Origin: Paludibacteraceae bacterium | GTDB taxonomy: Bacteria; Bacteroidota; Bacteroidia; Bacteroidales; Paludibacteraceae | Direction of reading: 5' to 3' | Assembly: GCA_024399545.1 (NCBI GenBank) | Contig: JAKSNS010000005.1 | Span: forward strand, 1 to 64,000 | DNA: 64,000 nucleotides | Shown here: one piece after another, positions 26,088 through 33,683 of the stretch | Layout: every line of letters starts with the position of its first letter | Position numbering within the stretch: position 1 is the stretch's first letter | Translations under genes and position numbers: made by a program | Notes under the pieces: model-generated | What the model saw: the letters and a program-made list of their open reading frames with translations, nothing else | Told to the model about the DNA's origin: nothing | Database searches by the model: none

Positions 26088-26099
26088 TCAATCAGGCTG

Positions 26100-26107
26100 C
26101 AAAGGTA
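26100..26107 (-). promoter_or_regulatory. -7 box in front of the truncated nuclease gene
   Basis: The minus strand reads TACCTTTG directly before the remnant frame. It is a strong match to the Bacteroidetes -7 box and probably the original promoter. Confidence 0.5.
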
Positions 26108-26415
26108 AGATTTTTTTTGACACGGCAAAACATTTCCACCGTTTTTTTATTTTCGGCAACTCAAGTTTCGCATAAAAACCAAAACACCGCCACCTCGAAA
26201 AATCGTCACCTCGATACCTCGCCCCCTCGAAAAAAAATAATCAATGTCATCAATCCTCTATCATAGAATTTTCCCTCTCTCAACACCCACACCAACCCTT
26301 ATAGAGCCAAAACACCGACCTTATGCCGCATCTCATATTCCAAACCAATACCCTACCCCCAGGTTTTTTATTGAAATAATTGAAATAATTGAAATCGTCA
26401 TAACCCATTTTATCA
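26108..26415. other. Non-coding stretch downstream of the Sel1-repeat gene
   Basis: No gene is seen in these 308 bases. They contain C-rich low-complexity sequence with CACCTCGA-like repeats (26189-26230) and, at 26358-26397, a solo end of the repeat family described at 41008-41390. Confidence 0.5.
26358..26397 (-). repeat. Solo end of the TTATTGAAA repeat family
   Basis: The stretch ACCCCCAGGTTTTTTATTG followed by AAATAATTG units and AAATCGTC matches the right end (as reverse complement) of the 41008-41390 element with a few differences. No partner end is seen nearby. Confidence 0.6.
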
Positions 26416-28167
26416 TCACTGTCCCTCCGTTGGATTGTCGTCCGTCTTCTCCCGCAGCTCCTTCAGTCGCTCTTCCGCCTTCTTATACCCCTTGTTTGCA
26501 GCCTTTTGGTAACACTCTTTCGCTTTCTCAATATCAGTCTCAACCACATCAGGATCATTTTCATATATCTGACCAAGATAATAATACGATTCACCACAAC
26601 CTTCTTCTTCCGCTATCTCACTGAAAATTCCATAAGCACGTTTCTTGTCCTGTTCTATTCCATCTCCCAAATAATATCTCTCCGCCAGATTGTTTTTAGC
26701 ATCAACATCTCCCTGTTCCGCTGCCTTTCTGTACCACACCACTGCCTTCTGCATATCTTTCTCCACGCCTTCCCCTCTTGCATAACTATATCCAAGATTA
26801 AATTGTGCGTCTGCATCTCCCTGTTCCGCTGCCTTTCTGTACCACTCCACTGCCTTATGCATATCTTGCTCCACGCCTTCCCCTTTTTCATAACAAACTC
26901 CGAGATTACATTGTGCGTCTGCATCTCCCTGTTCCGCTGCCTTTCTGTACCACTCCACTGCCTTATGCATATCTTGCTCCACGCCTTCCCCTGAATTATA
27001 ACAAACTCCAAGATTAAATTGTGCTACTGCATCTCCCTGTTCCGCTGCCTTTCTGTACCACGCCACTGCCTTATGCGTATCTTTATCCACTCCTTCCCCA
27101 AAATAATAACAAACTCCAAGATTAAGTTGTGCTTCTGCATGTCCGTTGCCTGCAGCCTTTTGCCAATATTCAAACGCCATTGTTTTATCAACATTAATTC
27201 CTCGACCAAACATATAACAATAACCAGTTTCAAACAAAGCATTCGCATCACCTGATTCTGCTGCTTTCTCAAACCACTTGAAAGCCTTATCCCATTCAGC
27301 AAAAACACCACCGTCACCTTTGTAATAATATCCCAATTCCAACTGAGCCTTCGCATAACCCTTTTTCGCCGCTTTCTCAAACCATTTGAAAGCCTTCTCG
27401 TTATCCTTCCTATTCTTGTAGTATAAGCCAACATCATATTGATTTGACTTCCAACAAAATATCCTTTTGAAGAACACCTGAAAACCACTTATTTTTCTCT
27501 TTTTGCTTTTTGTCCTTCCGTCTGAGACAGACATCTCTCTCTGCATAAGCTGTCTTATATCCAAAGGCTTTGCATTCTCGTTCATTGTCTTTTCTGCAAT
27601 TTTCGACATCTTCTTCAGCGTGTTTTCAACATAATCATTCAATTCTTTCTCGCTGTTTTTCAATGCGTTATTAACACCTCTTTTCAATTTATCCTTCTCA
27701 TATTCCAGTTGTTTTATGGTCTCTTCCATACTCTTCCTATACTTCTCAAAATCCTTCACAATGTCAGCTGCGCTATTCAGATTGTGTGCCTGCGCAAAGT
27801 TACCCAACACCACGAACGTCGCCAGAACCGCCACAAAAGCAACCAAAAAAGACGAATAATCGTGCGTGTCAGCAGGCATCTCCTTCACCTCCACTGACTC
27901 CACCCTGATCTCCAACCTCTTATCATCTATCTTCTCAAGTTTCCCCTTATCATCTCTCATATACACGCTCACCTTCACATTGTCGCCTTCAAACCTGCAT
28001 GGTTTCACCATCTTATAGAACCACATGAACCCAAACATAAACAATGCGATTAACGCTAACGAGCACAACAAAGCCTTGACATTCATCCAAAGAAACCGAC
28101 CCTCATGACTCTCATACCTGTTTTCACTCAAACCATTTGAATCATTCTGTTTTTTCTCTTCGCTCAT
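26416..28167 (-). CDS. Membrane protein with coiled coil and Sel1-like repeats
   Basis: 583 residues. A cytoplasmic N-terminus is followed by membrane spans at 31-51 and 106-124 with a small extracytoplasmic beta region between. A charged coiled coil spans about 135-215, and about nine Sel1-like repeats of 36 residues fill about 248-570 (core AVEWYRKAAEQGDADAQFNL). Sel1 repeats bind proteins. Four central repeats are nearly identical at DNA level (108-bp period, about 26709-27040), a sign of recent duplication. No enzyme domain is visible and the partner is unknown. Confidence 0.85.
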   Translation of the reverse strand: MSEEKKQNDSNGLSENRYESHEGRFLWMNVKALLCSLALIALFMFGFMWFYKMVKPCRFEGDNVKVSVYMRDDKGKLEKIDDKRLEIRVESVEVKEMPADTHDYSSFLVAFVAVLATFVVLGNFAQAHNLNSAADIVKDFEKYRKSMEETIKQLEYEKDKLKRGVNNALKNSEKELNDYVENTLKKMSKIAEKTMNENAKPLDIRQLMQREMSVSDGRTKSKKRKISGFQVFFKRIFCWKSNQYDVGLYYKNRKDNEKAFKWFEKAAKKGYAKAQLELGYYYKGDGGVFAEWDKAFKWFEKAAESGDANALFETGYCYMFGRGINVDKTMAFEYWQKAAGNGHAEAQLNLGVCYYFGEGVDKDTHKAVAWYRKAAEQGDAVAQFNLGVCYNSGEGVEQDMHKAVEWYRKAAEQGDADAQCNLGVCYEKGEGVEQDMHKAVEWYRKAAEQGDADAQFNLGYSYARGEGVEKDMQKAVVWYRKAAEQGDVDAKNNLAERYYLGDGIEQDKKRAYGIFSEIAEEEGCGESYYYLGQIYENDPDVVETDIEKAKECYQKAANKGYKKAEERLKELREKTDDNPTEGQ

Positions 28168-28211
28168 ATATTTAGAATTTCATTATTAACCTCTCCCGCC
28201 AAATCCGCCTG

Positions 28212-28219
28212 CAAATATA
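28212..28219 (-). promoter_or_regulatory. -7 box for the Sel1-repeat gene
   Basis: The minus strand reads TATATTTG, 45 bases upstream of the ATG at 28167. Confidence 0.55.
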
Positions 28220-28314
28220 CGACTTATTTTCCACTCCACCAAGCAAACACAAAAAAAATTCCACCCCATCAAAAAAAATCTCCCCAAACCCTTGCCTATA
28301 TCAAAAAAACTCCT

Positions 28315-28322
28315 TACCTTTG
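28315..28322 (+). promoter_or_regulatory. -7 box for the orphan gene at 28388
   Basis: TACCTTTG matches the Bacteroidetes -7 consensus, 66 bases upstream of the ATG. Confidence 0.5.
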
Positions 28323-28387
28323 CATAACCTATCTGCTACGGACAGTAAATATGATTATCAATCACTTACCCCCAAAATCCAAACAAA

Positions 28388-28948
28388 ATGCGTGACTACA
28401 CCTTCGACAATAAGCCAATCTCCTACATCTCAGGAAAACTCAGCCGCCAAAGTGACGTCTATTACCGCACCATAAACGGGAAAATCTACGCATACCTCCT
28501 CTGGAACCCCAACACCAAACCGCCAACCCTCGGAACCCTCCGCACACGCCAAATCTTCAAAACCGCCTCACTCTACACCTCCCTCGACCTAAAACTCCCC
28601 TTCAAACTCGCCGAATGGAAACACCGCATGGCAGAGCACAACCGCCTCGCCATCAGCCTAAACCCCGACTTCGCACGACACCCCGAAAACTACAACAAGC
28701 ACAACGACCCTCAACACCTACGTCCCTACACCTCAGTGCGTTACTTCATCCTCGCATCTTACACCCATGCCCTCAAGTCCCTCACCACAAACCGTCCGCA
28801 ACTCACCCTAACGACAAAAAACCGCCCACAACTAACCACCGAAATTCTGACCCTCTTCATCCGCCTCAACCTCTTCACCGACCGCCTCGCCTTCGACGGC
28901 CGTCAACCCTCCTACCTTCCCCAAACCTCCGCCCCACCAACCCCCTAA
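28388..28948 (+). CDS. Hypothetical protein, orphan
   Basis: 186 residues and no family that I recognise. The N-terminal half looks ordered (YTFDNKPISYISGKLSRQSD; NGKIYAYLLWNP), the middle has HRMAEHNRLAISLNPDF, and the C-terminus is threonine- and proline-rich. No signal peptide or membrane span is seen. The coding strand is very C-rich and G-poor, more than most neighbours. It has its own -7 box and shares a bidirectional terminator with rpsT. A role cannot be proposed. Confidence 0.65.
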   Translation: MRDYTFDNKPISYISGKLSRQSDVYYRTINGKIYAYLLWNPNTKPPTLGTLRTRQIFKTASLYTSLDLKLPFKLAEWKHRMAEHNRLAISLNPDFARHPENYNKHNDPQHLRPYTSVRYFILASYTHALKSLTTNRPQLTLTTKNRPQLTTEILTLFIRLNLFTDRLAFDGRQPSYLPQTSAPPTP

Positions 28949-28957
28949 ACCAAGGCA

Positions 28958-28995
28958 AAAAAAATCCCCGACTGAAAACATCAGCCAGGGATTTA
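28958..28995. terminator. Bidirectional terminator between rpsT and the orphan gene
   Basis: AAATCCC and GGGATTT arms plus an inner GGCTGA/TCAGTC pairing form a long stem. T-runs lie on the rpsT side (minus strand). It is placed between two convergent stop codons. Confidence 0.75.
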
Positions 28996-29012
28996 TCTCC
29001 AACATCAAAAAA

Positions 29013-29267
29013 TCAAGCCATACGGTTGATTTGACGTGCCAGACTTGACTTCAGGTTTGCAGCCTTGTTTGGATGGATGATACGGCGTTTTGCCAATTTA
29101 TCCAACATCGAGGTAACCTTTGGCAACATTGCTGCGGCCTCCTCCTTCTCCTTGCAAGCACGCAACTTGCGAACGGCGGTACGGGTTACTTTTGCGTAGA
29201 AACGGTTGTGCAAACGACGTTTCTCAGTCTGACGGATACGTTTTACAGATGATTTGTGATTAGCCAT
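29013..29267 (-). CDS. rpsT: 30S ribosomal protein S20
   Basis: 84 residues, a normal S20 length. It has the standard start [19 protein letters not shown] and the conserved internal [18 protein letters not shown]20 binds 16S rRNA early in 30S assembly. It lies downstream of tRNA-Glu and probably shares its promoter. An imperfect GC-rich hairpin in the leader (29286-29316) could be a processing or attenuation site. Confidence 0.95.
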   Translation of the reverse strand: MANHKSSVKRIRQTEKRRLHNRFYAKVTRTAVRKLRACKEKEEAAAMLPKVTSMLDKLAKRRIIHPNKAANLKSSLARQINRMA

Positions 29268-29285
29268 CTTTTTTTCCTTTTTTCA

Positions 29286-29316
29286 ATGCGCCGGCGGAGA
29301 GAGGATCCTCCGGCAT
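29286..29316 (-). promoter_or_regulatory. GC-rich hairpin in the rpsT leader
   Basis: Inverted GCCGG/CCGGC arms with a bulge lie between tRNA-Glu and rpsT on the minus strand. It could terminate or process the tRNA transcript, or control S20 translation. The sequence does not decide. Confidence 0.35.
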
Positions 29317-29354
29317 TTTTCAACATTTACTTATGTGGTACTTTCTTTAACGAG

Positions 29355-29426
29355 TAGCCTATAGCAGAATCGAACTGCTCTTTCAAGAATGAAAATCTTG
29401 CGTCCTAACCGATAGACGAATAGGCC
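29355..29426 (-). tRNA. tRNA-Glu (anticodon TTC)
   Basis: The 72-base cloverleaf reads GGCCTATTCGTCTATCGG at its 5' end, has the anticodon loop TTTTCAT, the T-arm AGTTCGATTCT and an acceptor closing with ATAGGCT plus discriminator A. No CCA is encoded. Confidence 0.93.
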
Positions 29427-29442
29427 TTTATTTTTGCGACTG

Positions 29443-29450
29443 CAAAGGTA
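29443..29450 (-). promoter_or_regulatory. -7 box for tRNA-Glu/rpsT
   Basis: The minus strand reads TACCTTTG, 17 bases upstream of the tRNA-Glu 5' end. Confidence 0.65.
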
Positions 29451-29549
29451 CAACTTTTTTCGTTCCCCACCAACTTTTCCGCCAACTTTTTTCAAATATT
29501 TTTTCCACCCTTATTCTCAACACATTATCACGAAATCACAACACCAAAA

Positions 29550-29981
29550 TCACTTTTTCCGTGTAAAAACCAACACCTTCTTGGCGCAAAAGTTCCAAAT
29601 AGTCACCACGCCGACGGCAAAAACCTTGACAATTATGTAGTGAATCCCAATAACATTCACCCCCAAAAACATAATGCTCCACGTCAGCCCTGCACCTACT
29701 ATTGTCACAAAAAGATACCCCAACACCTCAAATACCCTCTTGTCAAACCTATGCTCGTCGAATATCCACAATGTGGCAAACGTGTACGAAATCATAATGC
29801 TGACCAGAAAACCACACACCGCAGCAATCCTCGGTATCACACCCAAGCACTCCTTCAACAAAACCGTAACCCCAAAGTCCGCTATCGTCGAAATTGTCCC
29901 CGAAATGCAATACCTGACCACCTGCCGCATTGGCAGAAAGTCGAACACCCACCTTATCAACCTCTCAAACCTCTCCCTCAT
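29550..29981 (-). CDS. GtrA-family membrane protein
   Basis: 143 residues with four predicted membrane spans. The GtrA pattern begins at VVRYCISGTISTIADFGVTV and continues through ISYTFATLWIF and IWNFCAKKVLVF. GtrA proteins are thought to help move polyprenyl-linked sugars across the membrane for O-antigen or wall glycosylation. No glycosyltransferase is next to it here. The start overlaps the upstream coiled-coil gene as ATGA. Confidence 0.88.
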   Translation of the reverse strand: MRERFERLIRWVFDFLPMRQVVRYCISGTISTIADFGVTVLLKECLGVIPRIAAVCGFLVSIMISYTFATLWIFDEHRFDKRVFEVLGYLFVTIVGAGLTWSIMFLGVNVIGIHYIIVKVFAVGVVTIWNFCAKKVLVFTRKK

Positions 29982-30868
29982 CTCGTGAAGTCAACCTTTT
30001 TGCCTCCTATCAGATGCCCGTCAACAAAAAGCTCAAACTCATACGTACCCTTCAGCAAAGTCTCCGCCACATTATAGTACAACACGTCACCCATCTCATT
30101 GCCCGCATACTCAAAATTCTTCTTTGCCGAATAATATATCTGCTTATCCTCAAAAACGAACTTATTGTTCGCCTGTTTGTGCAGCACACTGCCGTCAGGA
30201 CATGTAATCCTCAGATAGACAGTCTTGTTGCCCACCCTTGCAGTGTTGTTCTTCAGTATCTTATACGACACCTCGAACAGCGTCACATTCTTAATGTAAC
30301 GTGCCTTTTTGCCGCTCTTTTTCTGTGCCTCCACCTCTATGTCACGTGCCTCAAGCTGTGACGCTATGTTGACTTTCTCCTGCAGCACCTCTCTCTCCTC
30401 CGTGACTCTCTGCACCTCGCTTGTCGCCTCTGCGTATTTTGCCCCCAACTGCGCATTCTCGTTCTTCAGCTGTGTGTTGACCCTCGACAGGGAATCAACC
30501 TGCGCAACATAATACGTCAGCACTTTTCTCACAGAAGCTAACTCCTCTTTCAACTCTTTGATTCTCTTCGCATTCGTCGCCTTCACAGTCCTCAACTCCT
30601 CCTGCAAAGCCTGAATACGCTTCTGCTCTTTGTTTATCTGCGCCAGCAACGAGTCGTTGTTCACTTTATACGAAATCCCCTCCATCTCTATCGCCACGTC
30701 GGCATATTCATTTGCCAACTCCTCTTTTTCATACTCCATCTGCTCAACCATTTCCGCCATCTCTTCGTCTTTCTGTTTCATCTCTTTAGTGAGGTAAAGT
30801 ATTACCGCCACAAGCATTACCACAACTATACCTGCGGCAGTCAGAATAATAATATTTTTCTTTTCCAT
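29978..30868 (-). CDS. Membrane-anchored coiled-coil protein
   Basis: 296 residues. A single N-terminal membrane helix (about 5-27) is followed by a long coiled coil (about 30-165) and a C-terminal beta-rich domain (about 185-296; KNVTLFEVSYKILKNNTA, YLRITCPDGSVLHK, GTYEFELFVDGHLIGGKKVD). The topology puts the coiled coil and beta domain in the periplasm. Similar proteins occur across Bacteroidetes without a known function. It lies seven bases after coaD and is coupled to the GtrA gene. Confidence 0.78.
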   Translation of the reverse strand: MEKKNIIILTAAGIVVVMLVAVILYLTKEMKQKDEEMAEMVEQMEYEKEELANEYADVAIEMEGISYKVNNDSLLAQINKEQKRIQALQEELRTVKATNAKRIKELKEELASVRKVLTYYVAQVDSLSRVNTQLKNENAQLGAKYAEATSEVQRVTEEREVLQEKVNIASQLEARDIEVEAQKKSGKKARYIKNVTLFEVSYKILKNNTARVGNKTVYLRITCPDGSVLHKQANNKFVFEDKQIYYSAKKNFEYAGNEMGDVLYYNVAETLLKGTYEFELFVDGHLIGGKKVDFTR

Positions 30869-30875
30869 TTCAATC

Positions 30876-31313
30876 TCAGATTATCAAGTTTTCTATATTT
30901 TTACCGAACGACGCAAGCTCACGCACCAACGACGATGAGACATGGCTAAACTCGATGTCTGACACCAAAAGCACAGTCTCAACCCCCGACAGTTTCCTGT
31001 TAATGTCCGCCATGTTGCGTTCGTACTCAAAGTCCATGGGGTTTCTAACTCCCCTTATTATATAATGTGCCCCCACACTGCTCATCAGGTCAATGGTCAG
31101 TCCCTCATAACTGACCACCCCAACCCTCGCATCGTCTGAGTATGCTCTGCGCACTCTCTCCATGCGCTCCTCCAAAGGCATATATTCCTTTTTTGCCCTG
31201 TTTATACCAAAAGCCACAATAACCTTGTCAAAGAGCCCTAAGCTCCTATCCAATATGGCTTTGTGGCCTATGGTGAAAGGGTCGAACGAGCCTGCGAAGA
31301 CACCTATTCTCAT
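30876..31313 (-). CDS. coaD: Phosphopantetheine adenylyltransferase
   Basis: 145 residues. The nucleotidyltransferase fold starts with GVFAGSFDPFTIGH (the TxGH motif ends at H17) and carries VRNPMDFEYERNMADINRKL and the C-terminal SHVSSSLVRELASFG. CoaD converts 4'-phosphopantetheine and ATP to dephospho-CoA, the fourth step of CoA synthesis. The start overlaps the glmM stop as ATGA. Confidence 0.95.
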   Translation of the reverse strand: MRIGVFAGSFDPFTIGHKAILDRSLGLFDKVIVAFGINRAKKEYMPLEERMERVRRAYSDDARVGVVSYEGLTIDLMSSVGAHYIIRGVRNPMDFEYERNMADINRKLSGVETVLLVSDIEFSHVSSSLVRELASFGKNIENLII

Positions 31314-32701
31314 AATCCCGCTATCCTTTTAATCTCGTCCATGATTGCGTGGGCGAATTTTTCCGCCTGCTCCATGGTTCCTGCCTCAGAATAGACACGG
31401 ATGATAGGTTCTGTGTTTGATTTCCTCAGATGTACCCACCCCTGAGGGAAATCAATCTTAACTCCGTCAATATCCGTGATTCTGTACTGTTTGTAGCAAC
31501 CTTTGATGACCGACAAAATGCCGTCAACGTCCATTTCTGGCTTGAGGTCAATTCTGTTCTTGGAAATAAAGTAATTAGGATACTGAGCCCTCAACTCACT
31601 GACCTTCTTACCGCTTTTCGCTAAATTTGTCAGGAACAACGCAATACCCACCAAAGCATCCCTGCCGTAATGGCATTCAGGGTAAATCACACCGCCGTTG
31701 CCCTCACCGCCAATCACTGCATTTGTGGCTTTCATCTTCTCAACAACGTTGACTTCGCCAACTGCCGCTGCGTTATACTCACCGCCACGTGCCTTAGTAA
31801 CGTCAGACAAAGCCCTTGTAGAACTGAGGTTTGACACCGTGTTTCCAGGAGTGTGCTGCAATACGTAGTCAGCCACAGAAACCAACGTGTATTCCTCGCC
31901 GAACATCTCGCCAGTCTCTTGAATCAACGCAAGTCTGTCAACGTCAGGGTCAACAACAAAGCCAACGTCAGCACCGTTTTTGCGGATATGCTCTGCAATC
32001 TCTGTCAAATGTTCAGGCAGAGGTTCTGGATTATGTGCGAATTTGCCTGTAGGCTCGCAGTTCAGGCACTCAACCTTGTTGACACCCAACGCCTTGAGCA
32101 ATGCAGGAATAGCAATTCCGCCCACAGAGTTCACGCAGTCAATCGCCACGCTGAAGTTCGCTTTCTTGATAGCCTCTACATCCACCAGTTTCAGTTTCAG
32201 CACTGCCTCGATGTGTTTCTCCACATAGTCGTTTTTCTCCTCATACGAGCCAAGCTCATCAACTTCCGTGTATTTAATATCTTCCCTTTCGCTCATTTTC
32301 AGCATATCCTCGCCCTCTTTCTTGCTGAGGAACTCACCACGTTCGTTGAGCAGTTTCAGGGCATTCCAGTTTTTAGGATTATGACTTGCGGTGATGATTA
32401 TACCACCGTCGGCATTCTCCATCGTAACAGCCAACTCTGTCGTAGGAGTAGTGGCCAAACCTATGTTCACAACGTCACAGCCACAACCCATCAGTGTTCC
32501 TGTGACAATCCTGCAAACCATTGAGCCGGAGAGTCTCGCATCTCTGCCAACGACTACCTTACATCTCTTTCCCCCCCTGTAGCCCTTGAGCCAATATGCG
32601 TATCCTGTCGTAAATCTTACGATGTCTAACGGTGACAATCCGTCACCTATGGCGCCACCTATAGTGCCGCGTATTCCTGAAATTGATTTTACTAATGGCA
32701 T
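31310..32701 (-). CDS. glmM: Phosphoglucosamine mutase (GlmM-type phosphohexomutase)
   Basis: 463 residues in four domains. The phosphoserine loop TASHNP (S106), metal loop DPDVDRLAL, sugar loop GEGNGGVIYPE and the C-terminal phosphate-binding RKSNTEPIIRVY are all visible. The GEGNGG loop is the form usual in Bacteroidetes GlmM and in some related phosphomutases. GlmM makes glucosamine-1-phosphate for UDP-GlcNAc synthesis. A phosphomannomutase or phosphoglucomutase role cannot be excluded. Confidence 0.88.
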   Translation of the reverse strand: MPLVKSISGIRGTIGGAIGDGLSPLDIVRFTTGYAYWLKGYRGGKRCKVVVGRDARLSGSMVCRIVTGTLMGCGCDVVNIGLATTPTTELAVTMENADGGIIITASHNPKNWNALKLLNERGEFLSKKEGEDMLKMSEREDIKYTEVDELGSYEEKNDYVEKHIEAVLKLKLVDVEAIKKANFSVAIDCVNSVGGIAIPALLKALGVNKVECLNCEPTGKFAHNPEPLPEHLTEIAEHIRKNGADVGFVVDPDVDRLALIQETGEMFGEEYTLVSVADYVLQHTPGNTVSNLSSTRALSDVTKARGGEYNAAAVGEVNVVEKMKATNAVIGGEGNGGVIYPECHYGRDALVGIALFLTNLAKSGKKVSELRAQYPNYFISKNRIDLKPEMDVDGILSVIKGCYKQYRITDIDGVKIDFPQGWVHLRKSNTEPIIRVYSEAGTMEQAEKFAHAIMDEIKRIAGL

Positions 32702-32837
32702 ATTTCTATTGATTTTATTTTGACATATATTATTAGATTGGTCTGGGATACGTCTATGGTTTGCATGGGCTAAGTCTTTTCCCCAAGAAAATCCGTTATG
32801 CGAAAGCGTCTCAGAGGGGTGAAAGAACTTGCGTTAT

Positions 32838-33368
32838 TTATTTTGGCAAAACCCTAATATGCAATTCATACCAGAAAGGTATTACTACCGCATCGTTGAA
32901 TCCCAGTTTTGATGGCACGATAATCCTCGCCATAGAACTGTCTCTTTTCATAAGGCTGAAGGCATCGTTCCAGCCCTTGCAACTATTTGTCAAACTCCCG
33001 TATATTATCTCGTTTGGATAATTCCTATCCTCCGTAGTCATATAACTCTCCTCAATAGGATTTTCATCCAAGGTGCTTGATTTGTAGCGCAAAACAATAA
33101 TGTCCCCTTCTTGCATTGGTTCACCTCTTCCTGTATCCAGCATCTGAAAGTAAATCCCTTCGCTGAAATGGTACATTTCGTTCTCTTTGAACAACGAATC
33201 CTCAGGGAATTCATTCAATATTGTTATATGATTTCGCTTAATCCACGCTTTTATTAGGTTCTCCTCAGCCTCCAATTCCTTGGAATATGAGGTGCTTGAA
33301 GCACACGACACCATCATTAGGCACAAAACTGCCATTATTAACGAACTATATATCAGCCTTTTTATCAT
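32838..33368 (-). CDS. DUF4827-like lipoprotein, FKBP-type fold
   Basis: 176 residues from the ATG at 33368; a GTG two codons upstream is possible. A lipoprotein signal ends at MVSCASS. The mature part (EGDIIVLRYKSSTLDENPIE, IIYGSLTNSCKGWNDAFSLM, MARIIVPSKLGFND, FWYELHIRVL) follows the FKBP-type peptidyl-prolyl isomerase pattern seen in the Bacteroidetes DUF4827 family. It is probably an outer-membrane-anchored folding factor or a non-catalytic relative. It stands alone between glmM and tRNA-Arg. Confidence 0.78.
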   Translation of the reverse strand: MIKRLIYSSLIMAVLCLMMVSCASSTSYSKELEAEENLIKAWIKRNHITILNEFPEDSLFKENEMYHFSEGIYFQMLDTGRGEPMQEGDIIVLRYKSSTLDENPIEESYMTTEDRNYPNEIIYGSLTNSCKGWNDAFSLMKRDSSMARIIVPSKLGFNDAVVIPFWYELHIRVLPK

Positions 33369-33417
33369 TGTCACGTTTTTTTATTGGGTTTTATTTTTCT
33401 GTTTCACAAAAAATGCG

Positions 33418-33425
33418 TACCTTTG
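33418..33425 (+). promoter_or_regulatory. -7 box for tRNA-Arg
   Basis: TACCTTTG lies 11 bases upstream of the tRNA 5' end. Confidence 0.65.
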
Positions 33426-33436
33426 CACCCGGTTTT

Positions 33437-33510
33437 GGTTTCGTAGCTCAGTTGGATAGAGCAACAGCCTTCTAAGCTGTGGGCCGCGGGTTCGAATCCC
33501 GCCGAAATCA
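33437..33510 (+). tRNA. tRNA-Arg (anticodon TCT)
   Basis: The 74-base cloverleaf begins GGTTTCGTAGCTCAGTTGG, has anticodon loop CTTCTAA, T-arm GGGTTCGAATCCC and acceptor CGAAATC plus discriminator A. No CCA is encoded. Confidence 0.95.
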
Positions 33511-33514
33511 CCTG

Positions 33515-33550
33515 AAAACCCAATGGTCCGTCCGTTGGGTTTTTGTTTTT
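33515..33550 (+). terminator. Terminator of tRNA-Arg
   Basis: The arms AAAACCCAA and TTGGGTTTT enclose an 11-base loop and are followed by a T-rich run. The stem is symmetric enough to act on the minus strand too. Confidence 0.8.
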
Positions 33551-33596
33551 TCCACCCTCGGTTTCCCACTCTCCACACCACGGCGATTTCCGACTG

Positions 33597-33604
33597 CAAA
33601 GTTA
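33597..33604 (-). promoter_or_regulatory. Minus-strand -7 box facing the tRNA-Arg terminator
   Basis: The minus strand reads TAACTTTG. No gene begins downstream of it before the terminator hairpin at 33515-33550, so any transcript would be about 80 bases unless it reads through to the lipoprotein gene at 33368. Confidence 0.35.
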
Positions 33605-33649
33605 TGAATTTTTTTCCACTCAACACTCCTTTTTTTCAAAAAAAATTCG

Positions 33650-33657
33650 TACCTTTG
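33650..33657 (+). promoter_or_regulatory. -7 box for parC
   Basis: TACCTTTG lies 27 bases upstream of the parC ATG. Confidence 0.65.
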
Positions 33658-33683
33658 TAGCCTAAAATGAACGACTACGACTT

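Noticed and set aside
29286..29316. Riboswitch in front of rpsT
   Set aside because: Only one simple GC hairpin is visible, with no conserved aptamer features; it is listed as a leader hairpin only.
33381..33626. 81-residue minus-strand frame over tRNA-Arg
   Set aside because: It runs through the tRNA and its terminator and has no recognisable domain.
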